NCBI GenBank assembly: GCA_008704415.1
Contig: VXIS01000227.1
Coordinates: 1-64,000 of the forward strand
Direction: 5' to 3'
From: Sphaerosporella brunnea
Taxonomy: Eukaryota > Ascomycota > Pezizomycetes > Pezizales > Pyronemataceae
DNA: 64,000 nt
Shown piece by piece: positions 57,576 to 64,000 of this stretch. The notes below the pieces were generated by a model that was not told the DNA's origin, did not search any database, and saw only the letters and a program-made list of their open reading frames with translations. Positions within the stretch are counted from its first letter, which is position 1. Every line of letters starts with the position of its first letter. Made by a program: the position numbers and the translations under genes.

Positions 57576-59297
57576 ATGGACTCCGATCAGCAATGGATTG
57601 CACTGGCCCACGCCGTCTCGCGCTTGCTTGGCTGGTCGTACTTCCTTTGCTGGGGCGTGTCTTTCTACCCGCAGCTCATCATCAACTTCAGACGAAAGTC
57701 CGTCACTGGCCTGGCTCCCGACTATTTCACTATTAACGTGCTCGGCTTTGCCTGCTACACCGTCTCCTCCCTTTGCTTTCTCTTTTCCGAGGACATACGG
57801 CAGCAGTATGCCCGTCGACATCCCGAGGCCCCAGAGCCAACTGTGCGCTGGAACGACCTTGCATTCGCAGTAAGCACCACCCGTCCCGCCATCCCTCCCA
57901 CCCTTTTCTTAGCCCCCCCCTCCCCCTTTCTCCAAAATCCCACTTGCTCGGTTCCTGCGAGATGAGAGATGAGGATGCTCGGCCACCACTATTTCCCCAT
58001 ATTGTGGGCTGCCAGATCTTAGATCGATAACCGAGTTACATATGCACGATGTAGGTACACGCTTTGATCATTAGCATAATCACCTGGTCTCAGTTTTATT
58101 GCTGGGGGTATGAGCGTCATCCGCAGCAACGGCTCTCGGCTTCTATGGCCCTGGTCATCATTTTGTGCCTCTGTTCGATAATTTTCAGCTGCTCCGTCGT
58201 GGATGGGAAAATCTTGGAGTGGATTGACGTGGTGAGTCCGGCTCTCCATCAAATTTCCTTTCAAGCACCGCCGGCTTTGTGTGTTACGGTTTTTTTTTAT
58301 TCTTCGTGCCCCCTCGCTTATTGGGATTTCTCGTGTTTGGCTGGACGAGTGACCAATTATGCACATCGTTCTTTCAACCTCTTATTCGTTCCTCACTTTT
58401 CTGCAGTTAGTCTGTGAGGATAGCTTTGCCATTCTGTAGCGCCTTTGGGTAGCATAGGCCGAAGCACAGTCTCGTAGACTTTTTTTTTGTTTCCCCGCCC
58501 ATGCCCTTCCAGCGGCAGCGACTCGACGAGCCGTGGCCGCTGTGATACCGACGTCAATTAGGCCTGAACTTGCCAGCGCATGGCATTCCATGCAAGCCCT
58601 TCATATTGGAATTATTACCATTCGCTGGTGGTCATCAGCACGTCCCGCCGATTTCTTTATTTTTATCTGCCCAAAAATTCATATTTTTAGCTTTTTTTTA
58701 CCAACATTGCATTTTCCTGCCCAAGCAAGCCTTCACAAAAATCCAGCATCTCCTTCCATACTCTCCATCTCACCAAAGGCGGCTTTATAGTATTCTAACA
58801 CGCCGTAGGTCTATCTCCTCGGCTGGATCAAGCTCTTTATCTCCCTCATCAAATACCTCCCGCAAGCGTTTCTAAACTACAAACGCCAATCCACCGCCGG
58901 CTGGTCGATCGAAAACATCTGCCTCGACTTTTCCGGTGGCCTACTCTCGCTGCTGCAACTTGTCATCGATTCCTCCCTCCAGGGCAACTGGTCCGGCCTC
59001 ATCGGCAATCCTGTTAAATTCGGCCTCTCGCAGATCGCCATGGGTTTCGATTGCGTCTTCTTGTGGCAGCATTATGTGCTCTATGCCGGCGGGAAGGAGA
59101 TGGAGGAGGAAAGTAGTGAGGACGGGTATGGCGCTGTTGAGGAGGTTAGGAGGCCTAGGGCTAGGAGGGATAGTGCTGTACTTAGGGGGCTGTGGAGGTG
59201 GGCGAGAGCCGGGGATGTTGAGGTTGGTGAAAGAGCGGAGAGGAGGGGGCTGCTGGCTACGCGGGAGGCGGCGGCGGCCACGGGCTGCAATGAATGA
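57576..59297 (+). CDS. cystinosin/Ers1-type PQ-loop vacuolar transporter
   Basis: CDS join(57576..57869,58055..58231,58809..59297), 319 aa. Hydrophobic segments fit a seven-helix PQ-loop protein. The two PQ motifs are visible: FYPQLIINFRRKSVTGLAPD near residue 28 and YLPQAFLNYKRQSTAGWS in exon 3, each followed by the conserved helix. NICLDFSGGLLSLLQLVIDS is typical of cystinosin (lysosomal cystine/H+ exporter), whose yeast relative is Ers1. The site of action is inferred to be the vacuole or endosome membrane. The C-terminal tail is charged (EMEEESSEDGYG). Introns are 185 and 577 nt, the second far longer than any other in the window. Both keep frame and no family segment is missing at the junctions. 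Confidence 0.9.
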
Positions 59298-60308
59298 TGA
59301 GTGCTGGGGTTGCATTAGGTGGCGGCTGTGGTTTGTTGAGTTGATAGAATGATACCATTGGTTTTGGTGGGGTTGCGGCCATTGCAACTTGGGAAACTGG
59401 GCGCCTATAGAGCGAGGTTCTATAGAAACAAACAATCATTTATTCCTGTTGTAAAGAGCCAAGGATAGAACAGGGGGGCGGGGACCCCATAGTCTACAGC
59501 AATGGTCTATTTGGCGCCGGCAAGGCTTCCACAATGTCAACCGTCATGGACAGGCTGGGGCCCGTATCCAAAATGCATGATTTTACTACAGTTTCCAATC
59601 ACTAAGCAGCAAGCGGGGTAAAATTATCCAGGAACCCATCGCTGCAACGCCAACCCACAAATCACTTTTACTATCATACCGCCTTACAAAAAGGCTGAAC
59701 TTAAAACTTGAGGTAGCTATTCAGCCTCGAATCGGCAGTTTATATCATGCCACTCGGACTTCGCGTGGTTTCATTGCTCGTCACTCACCTTAGGGCTTTG
59801 ATGAGCTCGAGCGGTAATAATCACTGATAGGGCGCTCTTTGGGCAGTGTTTACTCATGATGTGGCTTGGGGAGCTTTTGGGACCGTCGCCTGTTTCGTCA
59901 ATGAAATCTTGGGGTCAGGGCGGATGGTATGCTCCATGCGGCCTCTTGGAGTGATAATATGAGGCATCAGAGGTTGAAGATGGGTCCAAAGCTCTTCGAG
60001 TGTTTGCAATGAACCCAGTGACTTCCTATATACATGATAGCACAGAACCATCGTAGGATCAGATGAGCAGAACGAACAGCTCCGCCGCCATATCCAAAGA
60101 ATCTCGTTCGAACAGCCATAAACGTGCAGAGTCATAAATTGCAACGTCGAAACAATTGAAGAAGCACAAAAGTCAATTCTATACCACTGATGGGAACACT
60201 GTAAACAAAAAAGCCCACAACCCCAACAAGACCTAACTCATCGCTCAACACACCGAGGAAAAAGTTGTCGCACCACTTCTTGCCGCCCCGATACCACCTA
60301 ATCGCAAT
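59298..60308. other. intergenic; one doubtful small minus-strand ORF
   Basis: A 96-codon minus-strand frame at 59854-60144 has protein-like composition and ends before a clean stop, but I recognise no family and see no supporting exon. The rest shows no feature. Confidence 0.35.
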
Positions 60309-60729
60309 ATGCCGCTCACCGTCAACGTTAAGTCCACCGTCTCATCCCTTGTAACCATTGTTGATGTGGAAGTCTTCCCAATGTACCGTGGCGATGACAA
60401 CGCCCGCTTGATTAGCCGGGCGTTGGACTCGGACAACGTACGTGGAAGTCTTACTACTGTCGGAACCCTGGATATTTCACTGAGCAGAAGTACTGACTAT
60501 CCGGATTCTGCAGGATGGGGAAGACTACGTTACGTTCGCCAACATGGCGAGCCTCGAAAAGCCGTTCCCGGTCGTAGTCTCTGACCCGAAGCACCGCCGC
60601 CGGCGACCGAAGTTCACTAAGACCAACTGGAAGCCGCGACCAGGAGATGAGGAATACTGGGAGGCTAAATGGCGACAAGAGTTGGATGTTGGAACTGTAA
60701 GTAGAAATAGTTGCTTCTATGAGCTTTAG
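60309..60729 (+). CDS. small hypothetical ORF, or 5' exons of the CSN1 gene
   Basis: Two exon-like pieces, 60309..60437 and 60514..60729, joined by a GTACGT...TTCTGCAG intron, encode about 114 aa with no recognised domain. The second piece is strongly charged (SDPKHRRRRPKFTKTNWK). A GTAAGT at 60697 could splice to a CAG before 60848, and that frame then runs without a stop into the CSN1 start codon at 60905. The combined protein would be 595 aa, about 120 longer than expected for CSN1. Either a separate small gene or an N-terminal extension is possible. Confidence 0.4.
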
Positions 60730-60904
60730 AATGTCGTTGGACCCATGATGGTTGATCATGCATGGATCAGCACTCGCCAGGCCCCGCGGCATCTTATCTT
60801 ATCTTGGCGTAATCTGCAAGTAGCTAACTTGAATCTGTGAGCCTCAGCTCTCGCACAACGACTCCCGCTCCCGCACGCATCAATTACACAACGACCCCGT
60901 CAAC

Positions 60905-62566
60905 ATGTCACCCGATTCGTTGCGAGCCTTCTTCGAGCAGCGCGAAGCTGCTAAACATACCGTCGTTCACGGTACGGCTCCTACGCCCCTTAGGCTCGTC
61001 GAAATAGCTTTCTGACCCCACTAGGCGCCCCACGTTTCGACCTCGAAGGATACCTCTCCAACTACAGCGGTACAAACCATCGCTTCGCGGAGGCATCTCA
61101 CAAGAGGAAAAGCTGACCTATCTGCATCTATAGGACGTACTCGAGTCGATCGCCTCATCCACATCGGTACCCACTCGGTTCCACTCGCCATCGAAGCTCT
61201 AAAGTTGGTGATCAAGCTTCTCAAGCAGGGCACCGATGTTGTTAGATATAAGTTTGCGGTGTCGGTTCTACAGAAGATCTCACCGCACGATCCCGACGCG
61301 AGGCTAGATGAAGACTGGGCAGACAGGACTGCTCGCAAAGTCCAAATTGAGACCGAGAAGATGGAAGCGGCGTTGAAGAGCTACAAACACAATTTGATCA
61401 AGGAGAGCATCAGGGTATGCGAGTCGTTCTTTGTCTTCTATTTTTGTCTGGGATTATACTGATGCTTCGATCTGAATAACAGATGGGCCACGAAGACCTC
61501 GGTAACCATTTCTACGCGTCTGGAGACCTGACCAACGCTTTCAAGTGTTACAGCCGGATGCGTGACTTCTGCACCGCCCCCAAGCATGTCCTTGACATGT
61601 CTCTCCAAATAATACGTGTGTGCATTGAACAGGGCAACATGTTGTCGGTCCAAACCCACGTCTCAAAAATCCGCAACCTACACAAGACTTCAGAAGATGA
61701 AGAGGAGGCTTTGAAGCCCAAGCTTGCCGCTGCTATGGGGCTGGCCCATCTGTCCGCCGGCCACTACCTCAGCGCAGCAAGATGTTTTTTGGAGTGTCCG
61801 CCCACCCTTGGCAGTACCTTCAACGATGTCATGTCCTCCAACGATGTCGCCATCTACGGCGGCTTGTGCGCTCTCGCTTCGATGGATCGTCAAGCCTTGA
61901 AGTCTGAGGTCCTTGATAACAACCACTTCCGCGGCTTCTTGGAGTTGGAACCGCATATGCGTCGTGCCATCCACTACTTCTACTCTGCAAAGTACTCCAA
62001 CTGCTTGCAGATCCTCGAGGAGTACAAGAACGACTATCTTTTGGACATCCACCTGTATCACCATGTGAGGTCGCTTTACGACAGCATTCGTTCCAAGAGC
62101 ATTGTCCAGTACTTCATTCCGTTCTCGTGCGTCACCTTATCCAGTATGGCAGAGGCGTTTGCGACCAACGAGGCCCGGCTGGAGTCTGAGCTTGTGGGCA
62201 TGATCCAGAGTGGCATCTTGGATGCCAGGATCGATACCCAGAACAGAGTACGTGACTCATGCCAACTAACCCCTCGCTGGCTCTGGCGCTAACTGGTGAA
62301 TGCAGCTTCTGGTGGCCAAGGAGACGGACCTGCGCGCCAGCGTCCACAAGAACGTGCTCGACATGGCCAGCAATTACGAGCGATCCGCACGGCAGAAGCT
62401 TACCAGAATTAATATGGCGCGGTCCGGACTGGAGGTCAGGGGTCCCAAGGGACCGTCAACGACGCTCATGGGTGGAACTGGTAGCCATGCGGGGGCTGGA
62501 ATGCAGTTCCAGGACACGAGGGGAGCGTCGTCAAGGGCCCAGGGCTTCCTAGAACGCTTCAGCTAG
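60905..62566 (+). CDS. csn1: COP9 signalosome complex subunit 1
   Basis: CDS join(60905..60971,61025..61069,61134..61414,61483..62247,62306..62566), 472 aa, the normal size for fungal CSN1 (CsnA). CSN1 is a scaffold subunit of the complex that removes NEDD8 from cullins and thereby controls SCF ubiquitin ligases. Visible family features are FDLEGYLSNYSGRTRVDRL near the N-terminus, the helical-repeat core (SIRMGHEDLGNHFYASGDL), and a C-terminal PCI domain (IVQYFIPFSCVTLSSMAEAF, then GILDARIDTQNRLLVAK). Four introns of 53, 64, 68 and 58 nt have GT-AG ends and restore frame. The start at 60905 (MSPDSLRAFFEQ) matches the family N-terminus. In-frame coding potential continues upstream and is described separately. 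Confidence 0.93.
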
Positions 62567-63371
62567 ACGATCTGGTTTTTCCTTTCGGGCGTTATGTGTA
62601 CCGCATCTTACCTGCTTTGGTTACTTGTTGTAGCTCATGATTGCGATGGTGTTTACCTGCTGATGCTTTTCTTTCCTGGTTCCTTATTTCTTTTCCATGT
62701 TACTTTGGTGTTTCTTGGGGATACGGAAAATACGCGGTTCTGCACATGCTCTTTTTTTGAGACCTTCCCATGGATCGTTGAGATGTGTTGCTCAAGTAAA
62801 GTATTTACTTACATGTATGTGGCCCTCCGTTTCGGCCTGCGCTACTAACCCCAGCCGCACGTGATAGCCGCAGTTTTGCCAGCAAAAACCAATCGACATG
62901 CAGGTTCCCGATTTTTTGATAGTTACTTAAGTGCTTGTCTATGTATGTGCGCTTTGGTAGAGTAGGTACATAGAGTGGCGGATAAAGACAAACCGAGAGT
63001 TTGCGATAGGCAGCTGACAGTTGGATTCGTACCCTGTGGTGTTGAGTCACTGGAAAGTCGGGGCTGAGGAGTTCCTCATCGAGATCATCGAGATCAAGGA
63101 CTGGTATTCCAATGCACACGAAGCACATCAGCAGGCGTGAGTCTCCCGTTAATACCGACCGAGAGCAGGGTGAGTTCATCGACTGCGATTCTGCACGGCG
63201 CTTTTCTCCGGCGTTTCTTGATGATTCATGTTGCATCGCTAGCCTCCTTCTATTTGCGGCTTCGCTAAAGTCTATGACGCATTGCCCCCATTCCGATCCC
63301 GCTGCCTTATATCGCTGCCCGCCCGTTCCGTCCTCACCCCCAACAAACCCAAACCACACCAATACAAACAA
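62567..63371. other. intergenic between CSN1 and F-box/WD40-like gene
   Basis: It should hold the CSN1 3' UTR (T-rich near 62575-62760) and the promoter of the next gene, with a C-rich stretch just before 63372. The 339-codon minus-strand frame 62805-63824 overlaps the real plus-strand gene and is not supported. Confidence 0.5.
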
Positions 63372-64000
63372 ATGTCCACGAACCCCACAATAACAATAGC
63401 ACGAGAGGAACCCCCAACGCTCGCGACTCTTCCTTACGACCTGCTGCACGCGATAATCGCCCACATCCCCGACGCCGCCTCGCTCGCCGCGCTCTCGCAG
63501 TCCTGCACGCAGCTCCACCGCTTCGCAAACCAAAAGGGATGGCGAATATTCGTGCAGTCGCGGTTCCCGAGCATTTACCCAGACATCCTCGCCTCTGGCG
63601 TGGATGAGTGGCCGGTCTATGTCCGTCGTCTCACAGCCCTGAGCAAAAATTACGATCGCCGCGCGTTCACGGCGGAGGTCTTGGATCCCGAGATTTTCAT
63701 ACCGCATCCTACGCGCTACTATCGCGCGAGAGGAAGAGGCAGTGTGGGCGCTATCAGAGGAGGGTTGCAGTGGCATCGTTGGAGCTTGGCGCCGGGAAAG
63801 GGCCGGCAGAGTGTCGGATTCCATCCGGTGTTAGACGCGCAGGGCGACACGTTGGCCGTAGGTGCGGGCCAGGACCTGTTGGTCAGGAAAGGAGAGCGAT
63901 GGTGGGTGTTTGAGGATCGCGAACATAAGGCCGGGCGGGATGACATTACCGCGCTTCGACTTTGTAATCCAAAGCATGGAGAAGCGGTGAGAGCGCTCGT
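63372..64000 (+). CDS. F-box protein with WD40-like repeats (5' part, runs off the window)
   Basis: Open from the ATG at 63372 to the window end (209 codons) with no stop, so it is partial at the 3' side. Residues 18-60 are an F-box: LATLPYDLLHAIIAHIPDAA, then LAALSQSCTQLHRFANQKGW. The following region (WPVYVRRLTALSKNYDRRAF, then WHRWSLAPGKGRQSVGFHP) and the segment RDDITALRL recall the first blades of the WD40-like propeller in fungal F-box proteins that select substrates for SCF ubiquitin ligases. Substrate unknown. It is the third F-box protein in the window and differs from the two ankyrin types. Confidence 0.75.
   Translation, partial: MSTNPTITIAREEPPTLATLPYDLLHAIIAHIPDAASLAALSQSCTQLHRFANQKGWRIFVQSRFPSIYPDILASGVDEWPVYVRRLTALSKNYDRRAFTAEVLDPEIFIPHPTRYYRARGRGSVGAIRGGLQWHRWSLAPGKGRQSVGFHPVLDAQGDTLAVGAGQDLLVRKGERWWVFEDREHKAGRDDITALRLCNPKHGEAVRAL

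Noticed and set aside
62805..63824. 339-codon minus-strand frame
   Set aside because: Overlaps the F-box gene on the plus strand, which has a clear domain. The frame itself has no recognisable content.

Overview
The window is nuclear DNA from a filamentous ascomycete (Pezizomycotina). The evidence is short spliceosomal introns (mostly 49-93 nt, with GTRNGT donors), single-copy fungal housekeeping genes with recognisable fungal versions (NuA3 subunit Nto1, Yta7/ATAD2, Mso1, CSN1, an ASPM/Sha1-type protein), a GPI-anchored cupredoxin, and F-box/ankyrin proteins. The class cannot be fixed from the sequence. Compact gene blocks alternate with long intergenic stretches rich in homopolymers and microsatellites.

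Layout. 1-3554 is gene-poor and holds a 241-bp TIR element with a TA target site, then a C/T-rich leader into the type 1 protein phosphatase gene (3555-4740, +). 4741-13348 has no recognisable gene, only low-complexity DNA and traces of an unidentified minus-strand coding sequence near 10.6-12.3 kb. A Myb/SANT-like nuclear protein follows (13349-14957, +), then 60S ribosomal protein L29 (18811-19217, +), whose 3' flank is present again in inverted orientation at 20.65-20.80 kb. A C2H2 zinc-finger transcription factor (21541-23570, -) precedes a dense block: ASPM/Sha1 spindle protein (26607-31111, +), Yta7/ATAD2 chromatin AAA-ATPase (32570-37891, +) and an F-box/ankyrin protein (38724-39867, +). 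Next come an intron-containing tRNA-Leu(UAA), a locus with a tandemly duplicated exon-intron unit (41.36-41.85 kb), a second F-box/ankyrin protein (42500-43180, -), the Sec1-binding protein Mso1 (45104-45820, -) head-to-head with a truncated Nnf1-like kinetochore ORF, and a GPI-anchored cupredoxin (46356-47094, -). The right third holds a Tra2-like RRM splicing factor (49943-51209, -), Nto1 (52354-56900, -) divergent from a cystinosin-type PQ-loop transporter (57576-59297, +), COP9 signalosome subunit 1 (60905-62566, +, with unexplained upstream coding exons), and the 5' part of an F-box/WD40-like protein that runs off the window (63372-64000, +).

The genes do not form a pathway or a biosynthetic cluster. 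They are a housekeeping neighbourhood in which chromatin and cell-division factors (PP1, ASPM, Yta7, Nto1, Nnf1 remnant) and ubiquitin-related factors (three F-box proteins, CSN1) are well represented. Gene models were assembled by hand by matching reading frames across GT-AG introns. Two introns need an AAG 3' splice site. No clearly new multi-gene system was found. The best leads are the TIR element, the inverted duplication beside rpl29, the tandem exon-intron duplication and the broken Nnf1-like gene.
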